A program made the translations under genes and the position numbers. A stretch of DNA of 64,000 nucleotides from Pyrinomonadaceae bacterium (GTDB lineage: Bacteria; Acidobacteriota; Blastocatellia; Pyrinomonadales; Pyrinomonadaceae), in assembly GCA_036277115.1 (NCBI GenBank), contig DASUNM010000023.1, positions 806,001 through 870,000 of the forward strand. The letters are read 5' to 3'. Of this stretch, positions 50,258 through 59,103 are shown one piece after another. Under the pieces are notes generated by a model that did no database searches, was not told the origin of the DNA, and saw only the letters and a list, made by a program, of their open reading frames with translations. The first letter of the stretch is position 1; each line of letters starts with the position of its first letter.

Positions 50258-50818
50258 TTAGCCGATAAACATCTCATCGTCTCCATAGCTGCGGTCAATT
50301 GGACTGGGCGACGGCGCGACCAGGACCTCAAGGCCCCGCCGCAAACCTGCCAGGATCGCCGCGAGTTCGCGTGCCGGCTCAATTACCTTCCGTTGCAGGA
50401 ACTCAGTCGTTGTCGCCACGCGATCGTGAGTCGTATCAATCGCGCGACTAACCAATTCGACCTTCTCTTTCGCCATTTCGGCAGTGTCGTCCACGAGCAG
50501 CGTTAAGCCGCGCACCTCTTCTTTAATCAGCGCCGCCGATTCTGACAGGTGCATCGTCGCCGTCGAGAGATGGCCGGACATAACGTTAACCTGCTCGGCA
50601 ATCTGACGCCCTTGCACCGCGATCTTCTGACCCTGTTCGGTCAACGCGTTCGCGCGCACAATCAACGGATCAAGCTTCTCTTCGACGCGCTTGACCGTGT
50701 TGACCGCCCGCTTCACCGAAACGGCGATCGCAATCATCGCCGCGGCAATCACAAGGAAAGACACGGCGATGATCCCGGTAATGATTACCAACCAAAAGAG
50801 AGGATCGTTCGCGTTCAT
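50258..50818 (-). CDS. DUF948-family membrane-anchored coiled-coil protein
   Basis: The 186-residue protein has one N-terminal helix (FWLVIITGIIAVSFLVIAAAMIAIAVSV), then a long coiled coil with heptad-like leucine and valine pattern (VKRVEEKLDPLIVRANALTEQGQKIAVQGRQIAEQV...EVRGLTLLVDDTAEMAKEK), matching DUF948. The C-terminus is charged and carries a Pro-rich stretch. Such proteins are membrane-attached with unknown function. It is encoded 2 bases after the YtxH-type gene, so they act together, probably in stress response or envelope upkeep. Confidence 0.8.
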   Translation of the reverse strand: MNANDPLFWLVIITGIIAVSFLVIAAAMIAIAVSVKRAVNTVKRVEEKLDPLIVRANALTEQGQKIAVQGRQIAEQVNVMSGHLSTATMHLSESAALIKEEVRGLTLLVDDTAEMAKEKVELVSRAIDTTHDRVATTTEFLQRKVIEPARELAAILAGLRRGLEVLVAPSPSPIDRSYGDDEMFIG

Positions 50819-50820
50819 AC

Positions 50821-51282
50821 TTACATCGACTTCTCAGGCGTGTAGGTCGGCGCGGCTTCCGTGCGGCCGGAGAGTTCCGTCTTGCGCTTCTCTTCGACGT
50901 ACGCTTTCTTTCCGGCTTCAACGGCGGCCGCCAGTGAACCAGCCTGCGACGACACGGTCTCCTTCGTTTTGGCTACGACTTCGCCGGCCTTTGCCGATGC
51001 CGTGTCATACAAGTCAGTAGCGCGTTCGCGTGTCGCTTCGTAGTACTCACCGGCGGTTTCGCGCGCAGAGTCGTACATCTCAGTCGCCTTGGTGCCCAGT
51101 TGTTGCGCGGCCTCTTTCGATTTGTCGATGCCTTTACGTGTGGCGTCAGCGATGTCGCTGCGCAGCTCTTCACCTGACTTCGGTGCAAACAACAGCGCCA
51201 GCACGGCTCCGATGCCCGCCCCCACCAGGAAATACGTTAATCGGGTCGAAATTCCGTCCCCATAGTCACGATCGTTACCCAT
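50821..51282 (-). CDS. YtxH-domain stress-type protein
   Basis: The ATG at 51282 follows AAAGGA. The protein (153 residues) has one membrane segment in the YtxH motif LTYFLVGAGIGAVLALLFAPKSGEELRSDI, then a long Ala/Glu/Lys/Thr amphipathic helix (GIDKSKEAAQQLGTKATEMYDSARETAGEYYEATRER...), similar to general-stress YtxH or LEA-like proteins. It is the first gene of a two-gene unit with DUF948. A longer frame from 51390 would add a non-conserved tail. Confidence 0.82.
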   Translation of the reverse strand: MGNDRDYGDGISTRLTYFLVGAGIGAVLALLFAPKSGEELRSDIADATRKGIDKSKEAAQQLGTKATEMYDSARETAGEYYEATRERATDLYDTASAKAGEVVAKTKETVSSQAGSLAAAVEAGKKAYVEEKRKTELSGRTEAAPTYTPEKSM

Positions 51283-51447
51283 AACAATATCCTTTCTAGA
51301 GAGGCGAATCCCTGTGAATCCGCCAGTAAATTCAAGTTTTTTGGATGATGGCTGCTCGCGACTATAACAAACACCGCGGAAGGTGCGCAAGGAAACGTCG
51401 TTTCTTCATCGCTGAGCCACAACTTGAGTAGATCAGCGGAGAGAGTG

Positions 51448-52287
51448 TCAGCGAATTTTGACAGCCGTTACCTTCCCCTGTTCGATCTCCACAACATGGC
51501 CCTTATATTGAAGGATTGTCTTCTTACGGTCGGCTGTCGTAACTATGGCTTGGGGTTTTCCGAGGATCCGAACGACCTCCTTTTCTTCCATACCGGGAAC
51601 GATCATTTCCTCGTTGTACAGCTTGAACAGCGCCCACTTGGCGCAATCCCGGATCCGCTCGTTGGAGTGATGGAGAGCAGCATCGACATGTTTCCTTCCA
51701 TAAACCTTGCCAATCATCATAAGGAGTTGAGTCGGGAAAGCGTTCGAACATTCGTACCAGAATGCATCGAGAAAGGGGGCGTCTGCTGGATTCGTGGGAC
51801 CTCCGCTGGTTCGCATGGGCGGCGCATCTGTGCTTCCGGAAAAAGCGGTGCTATAGGTTGCTATTGTTGACCACTGCGATTCGCCCGTCGGCACCAATAA
51901 GATCTTTCCATCGATCTCGGCTGAGAGGTAAAAGACTGTGCCGGTTGTACCTCGCGTGAGGCTGTACGGGCTGTCGGGTAGTAGCGGCGCTTTGTAATAC
52001 CTAGTCCCGATAGCGGTTCCCACGACCGTAATCGTGAAGGTCAAGTCGCTAGGCCCTTCTCTATTGACGACCTTGAGCCCAGCAGCAGAAAGAAATTCTT
52101 CGGCTAGCGCTACCAATGGCAGATTCATGTTTGCTCCTTCGGGAAGTTTTTGAGTGACGGCAATGCGAACCGTGGTAGCGGCCCGAAACCTCTCGAAACG
52201 CCGTTCATCAAAGTCTTGGCCCTGAATTGTCAAGGGGAGAAGGAAAAGAGAGAGAACGACCAAGGCTGTTTTTGTTTGAAGAACCAT
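51448..52287 (-). CDS. Secreted protein with SmpA/BamE-like C-terminus
   Basis: The ATG at 52287 is preceded by GGAGGG at a good distance. It has a signal peptide (LQTKTALVVLSLFLLPLTIQGQ). The C-terminal 50 residues, GMEEKEVVRILGKPQAIVTTADRKKTILQYKGHVVEIEQGKVTAVKIR, match the SmpA/OmlA (BamE-like) pattern of a helix followed by beta-strands. The N-terminal part has VRIAVTQKLPEGANMNLPLVALAEEFLSAAGLKVV, with the alternation of a periplasmic alpha/beta domain, and YYKAPLLPDSPYSLTRGTTGTVFYLSAEID. The whole protein is of unknown function. Confidence 0.75.
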   Translation of the reverse strand: MVLQTKTALVVLSLFLLPLTIQGQDFDERRFERFRAATTVRIAVTQKLPEGANMNLPLVALAEEFLSAAGLKVVNREGPSDLTFTITVVGTAIGTRYYKAPLLPDSPYSLTRGTTGTVFYLSAEIDGKILLVPTGESQWSTIATYSTAFSGSTDAPPMRTSGGPTNPADAPFLDAFWYECSNAFPTQLLMMIGKVYGRKHVDAALHHSNERIRDCAKWALFKLYNEEMIVPGMEEKEVVRILGKPQAIVTTADRKKTILQYKGHVVEIEQGKVTAVKIR

Positions 52288-52436
52288 CGCTGCCCTCCAG
52301 CCGCAGGGATAGGAATTTTCATCTCGGCTAACGCCAGCCAGACCAATAAACAGCGTCACGTACGCGGAAGTCTACCCCGTTTGGATCTCGGATGGAACTG
52401 GCCTGGCCGGAGGGTCCGGTCCAGCGCGACGGGCGG

Positions 52437-52970
52437 TTACATGAATTGTAAGCGCGAACTGATGAACACGATGACCGTCGCGACGAGAATGATTGAGCCG
52501 AATAACAACGTCAGAAGAAAAGCCACGACCCCGCCCACAAATAGCCAGTCGGTGACGCGACCCTGCCGCAAATCCGTACCCGAAACCGTCGCGCGGGCGC
52601 GCAGCAAATTCAGATTGCGCATGTTCGGCTTCCACCAAATGGCGAAGAGGTCGCCGGCCAGGGGCACAAGACCGCCAATGAAATAGATCGCAATGTTAAG
52701 CGCCATCCGCAGTAGCGTGACCTTAGGCACTCGATAACGGACCGCGGAAACCAAAAGATAAAGCGCGATGATCGAAGTCGCCACATCACCAATGCCCGGG
52801 ACCAGATCGAGGATCGCATTCAAGCCAAAGCGCCAACCCAGTACGGGCACACGAAACTGGTTGTCCATGAACTGGCTGAAGACTTCCAGCTCACGTTCGA
52901 CTTGAATCGTTGTCGGACGAAGAACCTGACGATGCGAAGACACCGGTTCCAATTGCGCTTGAGTAGTCAT
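52437..52970 (-). CDS. DUF4112 membrane protein
   Basis: The ATG at 52970 directly touches the inner edge of a 7-mer repeat, so earlier starts are repeat-derived. The protein (177 residues) contains the DUF4112 domain: MDNQFRVPVLGWRFGLNAILDLVPGIGDVATSIIALYLLVSAVRY and LRMALNIAIYFIGGLVPLAGDLFAIWWKPNMRNLNLLRAR. About four helices are predicted, including a final one (GVVAFLLTLLFGSIILVATVIVFI). Function is unknown. Confidence 0.88.
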   Translation of the reverse strand: MTTQAQLEPVSSHRQVLRPTTIQVERELEVFSQFMDNQFRVPVLGWRFGLNAILDLVPGIGDVATSIIALYLLVSAVRYRVPKVTLLRMALNIAIYFIGGLVPLAGDLFAIWWKPNMRNLNLLRARATVSGTDLRQGRVTDWLFVGGVVAFLLTLLFGSIILVATVIVFISSRLQFM

Positions 52971-53079
52971 TTGTACTTTGTGCTTCGTACTTTGTGCTTT
53001 GACGTGAGATTCAGGAGGCCTTAAATCCAGGGGAACTTGCAAGGGAGAACTAAGAACAAAGTACAAAGCCCAAAGTACG
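52971..53079. repeat. Inverted 7-mer repeat, TTTGTAC type
   Basis: The left arm (52971-53003) is TTTGTAC, TTTGTGC, TTCGTAC, TTTGTGC in exact 7-base register. The right arm (53049-53079) carries AACAAAGTACAAAGCCCAAA. The arms enclose about 45 bases and fill the space between the DUF4112 start and the M1-like stop. Confidence 0.85.
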
Positions 53080-53082
53080 GTC

Positions 53083-54927
53083 TTACCTAATCCGTGTCAT
53101 CTGTTGCCAAAAAAACCTGCCGACGCGAGAGAATACGTTGCCACCCGTTTTCGGGTCTTTCACCGGCAATCCCAGCTCGGCGGCGAGTTTTGGATCCGGA
53201 GGCGCAATGTCTTCATCGCCATTCTTACTCGCCAACCAACGATCAAAAGTACGGCTCACGGTTCGTCTTTGTTCGACCGAAGCCTCTCCCACGACGGCGC
53301 CGCGTAAATCGTCCATCTGCGCGACTTCAAATCGGTTTGCGGCGTAATACTTGGCCAACGCGGCAAAAAACTTCTCGTCGCCAATCATTTTCCGCAGTGC
53401 TTCAAACATCAGCGCGCCTTTCCCGATGACAATGGCTGCGTACTGAAACGAGTTCCGGTACTCGCGCGCCGCGCGATTCGCCTCCATGTCTTCGCCGCCG
53501 AAAGTGCGATAGAGCTTGTAAACGCCGCGCAGTTGTTCCTCCAGAGCGACTTCAGCTTTCTTTTCGCCGTGCACTTCGCGGTAGTAAAGCAGAGCCGACC
53601 AGTTGGCCAGCGCTTCATCGAGCACCGGCTCGCGGCTTGGATCGTTGCCGACGGATGTTCCCCACCATTGATGAGCAACGACATGCGCGACTGTCCATTC
53701 CAGACTCTCTTCAACTGAGGCCCGCTGTTCTCGAATGATATCCGGCATGCTGCTGACGGCCGGCGAATCAAAATCCAGGTAAAAAGCGCTGGCGATTGCG
53801 GCGAAGCCAGAGAACTCCGCGTTGCTGAGCGTGGCTACCAGCGGCGCGTCAACCAGGCTAATCGTCCGCAGCGGCAGCGGGCCGATGCGCCGGACATAAA
53901 CATTGGCCGCGTCGGCCGCGATGGTTAAAGCCCGCCGCGCGGCCGTTTCATGCTCGTTGCGATAGATCGAACGAATCGTGATGCCGCTGATGACGCGCCG
54001 CTCCGCGCGCATGTTGCTGCCCGCGACGACGACAAAGTCGCGCAGGCTCTCGGCGGAAAACGTCGCGACTGTTCGTCCCTCCTTGCTGGTAACGTTGGAC
54101 GCCTCGACCGGGGTGAAGACCGAAACGCCGTGGGGACCATCGATGGTCACTTGATAATCAGCGACGTCGGTGACCACTGAGTCGCCGATGCTCGGTTCCA
54201 TCCGACGCAGCCAGTCGTCGCCGGCGCGAGCCGCGAGGACCGGATACCAACTGCCGAGTAACAGCACGCCCCGACAACGAAAATTGATCGCGCGTGCGCG
54301 TCGCATCTCGCGCGCGCTCCCGATCGCGGCGCTGACCTGTTGCATGACATGCGCCACCAGACCAGTCTCTTCCGGGTCGATCTCCGGCACCGAGCCTTTG
54401 AAAGTAATCACGACCTCGGTGGCTGCTTGAGGCGCGATCAACTCGCGGAGGCTGATCCGCAAAGTTGTGTCCTGATCCTCGAGGGTGAAGGGGATGGGCG
54501 CGTTTGTGTTCGCGGTGCGTACTTCCAGGACTTCGAGCCGAGGTTCGTCGGAAATTGCGTCACCACTCGCTGTTTTTTTCGGCGGCAAGTAGCCGGGCAC
54601 CCGCAGATTCGAATACAGGTGAAAGTACAGGGTCGAGGTTGCGCGTGTCCCTCGATTGACGAAGCGTACACGTTCCGTTCCAGTGTAGGTGCGTTTGTCG
54701 AAATCGAGCGTCAGTTGAATGTCGTAACGGTGGCGCTCGTTCGAAGCTTCGGTTTGTGCCACCACATCTCCACCACAGAGGGCACAGAGAAGAAGAACGG
54801 CAAAGGGCAAAGTGTGAAGGGCGAAGCGCCGATCGTGTTTTGGCGATCCGTCGTTGTTAGCCCTTTGCTCTTTCCACTGAGCTCTTAGCGGCTGTCTGCG
54901 TCCTCTGTGGTTGAATCTATCTTTCAT
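53083..54927 (-). CDS. M1-like metallopeptidase-fold protein lacking the catalytic Glu
   Basis: M1 aminopeptidases have HExxH-X18-E. Here the site reads VAHVVAHQWWGTSVGND...LDEALANW: H415, H419 and E438 (18 residues after H419) are in place as zinc ligands, but the catalytic Glu416 is Val. The N-terminal domain of the M1 fold is present (YDIQLTLDFDKRTYTGTERVRFVN, TLYFHLYSNLR), and the exopeptidase GAMEN motif appears altered (SNAEFSG). The protein is secreted; its signal peptide core is encoded by a 7-mer repeat. It probably binds rather than cleaves. It overlaps the upstream HEAT-cyclophilin gene by 11 bases, so the pair is coupled. Confidence 0.85.
   Translation of the reverse strand: MKDRFNHRGRRQPLRAQWKEQRANNDGSPKHDRRFALHTLPFAVLLLCALCGGDVVAQTEASNERHRYDIQLTLDFDKRTYTGTERVRFVNRGTRATSTLYFHLYSNLRVPGYLPPKKTASGDAISDEPRLEVLEVRTANTNAPIPFTLEDQDTTLRISLRELIAPQAATEVVITFKGSVPEIDPEETGLVAHVMQQVSAAIGSAREMRRARAINFRCRGVLLLGSWYPVLAARAGDDWLRRMEPSIGDSVVTDVADYQVTIDGPHGVSVFTPVEASNVTSKEGRTVATFSAESLRDFVVVAGSNMRAERRVISGITIRSIYRNEHETAARRALTIAADAANVYVRRIGPLPLRTISLVDAPLVATLSNAEFSGFAAIASAFYLDFDSPAVSSMPDIIREQRASVEESLEWTVAHVVAHQWWGTSVGNDPSREPVLDEALANWSALLYYREVHGEKKAEVALEEQLRGVYKLYRTFGGEDMEANRAAREYRNSFQYAAIVIGKGALMFEALRKMIGDEKFFAALAKYYAANRFEVAQMDDLRGAVVGEASVEQRRTVSRTFDRWLASKNGDEDIAPPDPKLAAELGLPVKDPKTGGNVFSRVGRFFWQQMTRIR
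54769..54915. repeat. Inverted 7-mer-type repeat within the M1-like coding start
   Basis: The left arm (54769-54826; CCACCACAGAGGGCACAGAG, then GGCAAAGGGCAAAGTGTGAA) and the right arm (54857-54915; TTTGCTCTTTCCACTGAGC, then GTCCTCTGTGGTTGAA) are imperfect complements. The whole element is translated as the N-terminus of the M1-like protein. Confidence 0.75.
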
Positions 54928-57139
54928 TAACAACTACCCGTACGATTCGATCGCCGCGCGCGATCCGATCGACAACTTCCATTCCGCGGATGACTCGGCC
55001 AAACACCGTGTAGCCACCGTCGAGATGGGGCTGCGGCGAGTGCGTGACGAACCACTGCGAACCGCCCGTATCCTTACCGGACAAAGCCATCCCGACCGAG
55101 GCGCGTTCGTAAGGTACTTCGTTAACTTCACAGCGAATCGAGTAGCCAGGGCCGCCGTTTTGATCGCCGCGCGGGTCGCCCGCCTGCACGACAAAATTCG
55201 CGACGACACGCGGAACCGTCTGTCCGTTGAAGTAACCGCGCTTCGCAAGCTGAAGAAAATTATCCACGTTGAGCGGAGCGTCTTCCGGCAAAAACTCGAT
55301 CGTGAACGAGCCTTTGCTGGTCACAACAGTGGCCGTCGGTTTCTTTCCGATGCGCGCAATCGCTCGCCGGTAGTCCGCTTCGGTGTTCTTTGTTTGCACC
55401 GTCCCGATGCGATCCGAAAAATCACCAACCGCGTTCGCCTTCAACAGCGACGCAGCCCGGCGTCTCAGCAGATGATCTTTCGCATCCAACGCCGTCTTAA
55501 TTGCGTCATTCGCCTCTTTGTTCTTCTGTTTCGCGAGCGCCCCGAGAATCGCCAGCGCCGCATCGTTGTCCGCGTCACGCATCGCAACCGGCAACGCATC
55601 AATCAACGCGCGAGTGTTCGCTTCGCCCGGCGGTTGTTCTCCGAGCAGCTCGGCTGCCGTCGCACGGACGATTACGTCCTGATGAAGCAACCGACTTGAA
55701 ATCGTCTTCTGAAGGTCCTCAGGTTTGAACGCCGCGTACGCGCGCAGAAATCCAGAAATGGAAATGTTTTGCACCGGAGTGCATCTTTGACCGCCCAGCA
55801 GCGTCCCTGGGGGCACTCGTAACGGTGCGATGCGTCGCCGCGGTTGAGCGGGGGGACAGCTAAGCGCGCGATAAATATAGTCTCGGGCCGCCTCTTTATT
55901 GCCGATATCAACAATCGCCATCCCCGTCTCAATCGTGGCGATCTCAGATAGGCCGCTGGCAAGGCTTGCTGTGTTCTTTCGCGCGGAGTTCAGCTCGGTC
56001 ACGTACTGTTGGGGCGCGACACGCGCGAATGCGACTTCAACCTCAACTGCATTGCTATCGGTGAGCTGGCGCAATCGCTTTAGAAAATCAATCGCCGTTT
56101 GGTTATTGCTATTTGGCAGCAGACGCCCGAGAACCGTCACGATTTCCAGCAGTTCATTCCGCGGTTCAATCGCAAACTGCCCGCTCACCTTTTCGAGTTT
56201 CAGGAGATACTCACCTCGTTCGAGCAGAGGCTGCACCGCGCGCGCATCTTTCAAGCTCGCCAAAGAGCGAAGTGCGCTGATCCCGACGCGCGAATCCGAA
56301 TCATGCAGGGCGCGATCAAGCAGCGCGTCGAAGGCCTGCTTGTCTTCGATGGCGCCGAGCAGGCGCGCAGCGTTCGCCCGCACGATTGGATCGTTGTGCT
56401 TTAGCAACTCGCGCGCCTTGTCATTCCCGTCCTTCAAACGCAGCCGCGCGAGCGTATTTAGTGCGTCGGCCACAATTCGCGAATCTTGATGATCAAGACA
56501 TTGCGCCAGTAGTTTCCCCGCCCCGTCAGGCTTGGCGCGCAGCACGGCAGTCAGCGCCAACAATATCGTCAATCGATTGGCTTGCGCACCACGACCGAGT
56601 TCAAACCTTAACGTATTCACGATTGGCGCCTTCGCGATGTCCAACCAATCGTCGTCCGGCTTCGCCGCGCCCGGACTGGTCACCGCGGCAATAATCTTCC
56701 CGAGAGCTTCCACGGCGCGCGCTCGCACCTCCGCCGGAGCTGTTTGCACACCGTCAGTTTTTAGGACTTGGGTCAGCGCGTACGCCCCGCCACCCGATTC
56801 AATCTCGCCGAGCGCAAATGCTGCCATTTGGCGCACATCAACGTCGCGATCGGTCAATACTCTTTCGGCAAGCAGCGGCACGGCGCCTTCGTTGCCAATG
56901 CGGCCGACCGCCAATAGCGCGCGCTTTCTGATTTTCGGATCGTCGTGCGCGATCAGTTTCTCGAGGTCGCCGTCCCAGCGACGGGTATCTTCTGCGCGGA
57001 TGATTTGCAGCAGAATTATTGGATCAATCCCCGCCGTTACCTCGCGGGGTGCGCGCGTGCGCTGCGCAAAAAGAGGCGGAGCAAGAAACAGAACGGTGAC
57101 TGTCAGAAAAGACAGTCTCAGGATTAGATGGCTCATCAT
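54917..57139 (-). CDS. HEAT-repeat/cyclophilin fusion protein
   Basis: The ATG at 57139 (MMSHLILRLSFLTVTVLFLAPPLFAQ) opens with a signal peptide; earlier in-frame codons add a non-conserved tail. Residues 45-560 are HEAT-like repeats (LIAHDDPKIRKRALLAVGRIGNEGAVPLLAERVLTDRDVDVRQMAAFALGEI and similar). Residues of about 590-740 are a cyclophilin-type peptidyl-prolyl isomerase (VVTSKGSFTIEFLPEDAPLNVDNFLQLAKRGYFNGQTVPRVVANFVVQAGDPRGDQNGGPGYSIRCE, SGKDTGGSQWFVTHSPQPHLDGGYTVFGRV). It presumably helps fold exported proteins, with the HEAT part as a scaffold. Confidence 0.9.
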   Translation of the reverse strand: MMSHLILRLSFLTVTVLFLAPPLFAQRTRAPREVTAGIDPIILLQIIRAEDTRRWDGDLEKLIAHDDPKIRKRALLAVGRIGNEGAVPLLAERVLTDRDVDVRQMAAFALGEIESGGGAYALTQVLKTDGVQTAPAEVRARAVEALGKIIAAVTSPGAAKPDDDWLDIAKAPIVNTLRFELGRGAQANRLTILLALTAVLRAKPDGAGKLLAQCLDHQDSRIVADALNTLARLRLKDGNDKARELLKHNDPIVRANAARLLGAIEDKQAFDALLDRALHDSDSRVGISALRSLASLKDARAVQPLLERGEYLLKLEKVSGQFAIEPRNELLEIVTVLGRLLPNSNNQTAIDFLKRLRQLTDSNAVEVEVAFARVAPQQYVTELNSARKNTASLASGLSEIATIETGMAIVDIGNKEAARDYIYRALSCPPAQPRRRIAPLRVPPGTLLGGQRCTPVQNISISGFLRAYAAFKPEDLQKTISSRLLHQDVIVRATAAELLGEQPPGEANTRALIDALPVAMRDADNDAALAILGALAKQKNKEANDAIKTALDAKDHLLRRRAASLLKANAVGDFSDRIGTVQTKNTEADYRRAIARIGKKPTATVVTSKGSFTIEFLPEDAPLNVDNFLQLAKRGYFNGQTVPRVVANFVVQAGDPRGDQNGGPGYSIRCEVNEVPYERASVGMALSGKDTGGSQWFVTHSPQPHLDGGYTVFGRVIRGMEVVDRIARGDRIVRVVVNER

Positions 57140-57271
57140 GATTTGGTGTCCGGGGGTGTGCCCAAATTGTACCTTGCGACAACTGATTGTGGTGAGTCCG
57201 CAACGACGCGCAAACAAAAAGGACGGACAATCTGCCCGTCCTTCAAGGTTCAGTTTTGATTTAGAGTAGTC

Positions 57272-57889
57272 TTAGCTCGCGGCGGCAATGCTCGCCACTT
57301 TGGGCGCTTCAGCCTTGACCTCGGGCTTGGGCGTGTCGATCACGTTCTCTTTGCGCTCGACGCGGGCCGGCTTTTCGGATGCAGCCTTCTGCTGAATCAT
57401 CTTGCAGCTTCCTTCAAACACAGCGCCCTGCTCAATCATCAGCGACGGAGTCTGAATGTTGCCGTTCAATTTTCCCGCGCGGCCGAGTTCGATGCGTTGC
57501 GTGGCAATGATGTCGCCATTAACGGTGCCCTGGATCGTGGCGATGGATACTTCGATGTTCGCATCGACAACGCCACCGGCGCCGACTATCAACGTGCCGC
57601 TCGGTGACGCGACGCGTCCCGAAAACTTGCCATCGATGCGCAACAGCGATTTGAACGTAGCCTCGCCGGTGATGGCTGTGCCACTGCCGACAAAACCGCT
57701 CAAGGTGCCGTCCTTAATCTCGCGAGCGATGGTTTCGCTCTCGCTCAGAGCCCTTTGGGCCGCGGGGACCTCGGGGGCTTTCTGTTCAGGCTGATACGGT
57801 GCGTATGCGCGCTGACTGTAATTGTCCGCGCCGGGTTGCGTTGGGGTCGGGCTCTTTTCTTCGTTAGGGTTCTTTCCCATCCTCAGCAT
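57272..57889 (-). CDS. Bactofilin
   Basis: Bactofilins polymerise into filaments that position proteins or shape the cell. The 205-residue protein has a disordered N-terminus (PTPTQPGADNYSQRAYAPYQPEQKAP) and a right-handed beta-helix (about residues 55-165) with the family pattern GFVGSGTAITGEATFKSLLRIDGKFSGRVASPSGTLIVGAGGVVDANIEVSIATIQGTVNGDIIATQRIEL. A Lys/Glu/Pro-rich C-terminal tail follows. GGAGG lies nine bases before the ATG. The protein stands alone. Confidence 0.92.
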   Translation of the reverse strand: MLRMGKNPNEEKSPTPTQPGADNYSQRAYAPYQPEQKAPEVPAAQRALSESETIAREIKDGTLSGFVGSGTAITGEATFKSLLRIDGKFSGRVASPSGTLIVGAGGVVDANIEVSIATIQGTVNGDIIATQRIELGRAGKLNGNIQTPSLMIEQGAVFEGSCKMIQQKAASEKPARVERKENVIDTPKPEVKAEAPKVASIAAAS

Positions 57890-58114
57890 ATGACTAATCC
57901 TCCGATTAAGTATTCAGCGGAAACTAGTCCCGACCGCCTTCGGGGCGACGAACACTTAACTCCGCTGCGAACCTGGAGACTGACCGACCGCCGGTCAGCC
58001 GCTGTGTGTGGGGCGCTCCCTCGAGCGGGCAGGAATAATAAACAAAGGAGGCAAGGCTGTCCAGCAGTTTAATTTCCTCGTGGGCCAAGCCCAGCATAAG
58101 CGCATGGTTAGACC

Positions 58115-59050
58115 TTACTGCGGCAGCAAATTCTCGAGAATGAGGTCTTCGTGAAAGTTTTCCAGCAACGGGAAGTAGGCCGCGTCGCGGTCCAGGGCAG
58201 CCCTGGGAATGAGCCCGACGATCTCCGCCCCCTGAACTTTTATCTCCAGGCGCGTGGCTTCCGCACGCACAGCGTCGAACGCGCGCGCGATCGAAGTCTG
58301 TTCGTAATTGATGAGGTTCATCGACACCTGCACAATGTGGCGCGACTGCAAATCAAACCCGAGGGCCTTCACAAACGGCAGGCCACCGTCACGTTCGCGC
58401 ACGACCCGCGCAATCCGGCGCGCGATCAGAATGTCATCGGTTTGCAGAGTAACGTTGAAGGCGATCAGGAAAGGTCGCGCGCCGATGGCGATTGCTCCCG
58501 CCGTTTTGTGCAGTCGCAACTCGCCCACGTCGGGTTTGCGATCCGGATTCGTCGCGATCTCTTCGCGAAGCGCTTCGAAGCCTTTGCCGCGCACATGTTC
58601 CAAACGCTCCCGGTCTGAGCGCAGCGCCGCCCGTTCGTAGTAATAAACCGGAATTGAAAGCTCGCGCCAGATTCTTTCTCCTGCTTCACGGGCGAGCGCG
58701 ATGCAGTCTTCAATCGTGACGCCGCTCACCGGAACGAAGGGGAGCACGTCCGTCGCGCCAATGCGCGGATGCTCACCCCCATGCTGTCGCAGATCGATCA
58801 GCTCAGTGGCTTTCGCGACCGCGCGGACCGCCGCTTCGACGATCGCTTCAGGTGGAGCGACAAACGTGATCACGGATCGATTGTGATCCGAATCGATGTG
58901 ACGATTGAGAACAGTGGCTCTGTCCACCGCTCTGATCGCTTGCGCGATCAGTTCCACGACCTCGGGCTTGCGGCCTTCACTGAAGTTTGGTACACACTCA
59001 ACCAGACGGTACTTGGTACTTTGAACTTTGGTCTTTGGATCCACTCGCAC
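58115..59050 (-). CDS. ftcD: Glutamate formimidoyltransferase
   Basis: FtcD moves the formimino group from formiminoglutamate to tetrahydrofolate in histidine breakdown. The core begins LVECVPNFSEGRKPEVVELIAQAI, followed by HIDSDHNRSVITFVAPPEAIVEAA, LRQHGGEHPRIGATDVLPFVPVSGVTIEDC and YYYERAALRSDRERLEHVRGKGFEALR. No cyclodeaminase domain is fused. No ATG lies near the family start: the only good start is GTG 59050 (GAGG seven bases upstream), and residues VDPKTKVQSTKYR before the core are encoded by a 7-mer repeat. Confidence 0.9.
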   Translation of the reverse strand: MRVDPKTKVQSTKYRLVECVPNFSEGRKPEVVELIAQAIRAVDRATVLNRHIDSDHNRSVITFVAPPEAIVEAAVRAVAKATELIDLRQHGGEHPRIGATDVLPFVPVSGVTIEDCIALAREAGERIWRELSIPVYYYERAALRSDRERLEHVRGKGFEALREEIATNPDRKPDVGELRLHKTAGAIAIGARPFLIAFNVTLQTDDILIARRIARVVRERDGGLPFVKALGFDLQSRHIVQVSMNLINYEQTSIARAFDAVRAEATRLEIKVQGAEIVGLIPRAALDRDAAYFPLLENFHEDLILENLLPQ

Positions 59051-59103
59051 GAAACGTCCTCGCTCAAAGCACAAAGTACCAAGTACAAAGTACTAAGCAC
59101 AAT
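59009..59103. repeat. Inverted 7-mer repeat, TACAAAG type, across two gene starts
   Basis: The left arm (59009-59039: TACTTGG, TACTTTG, AACTTTG) lies in the first codons of ftcD. The right arm (59065-59103: CACAAAG, TACCAAG, TACAAAG, TACTAAG, CACAATG) ends in the ATG of the divergent spoIIM gene. Both genes therefore share repeat-derived 5' ends. Confidence 0.85.
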
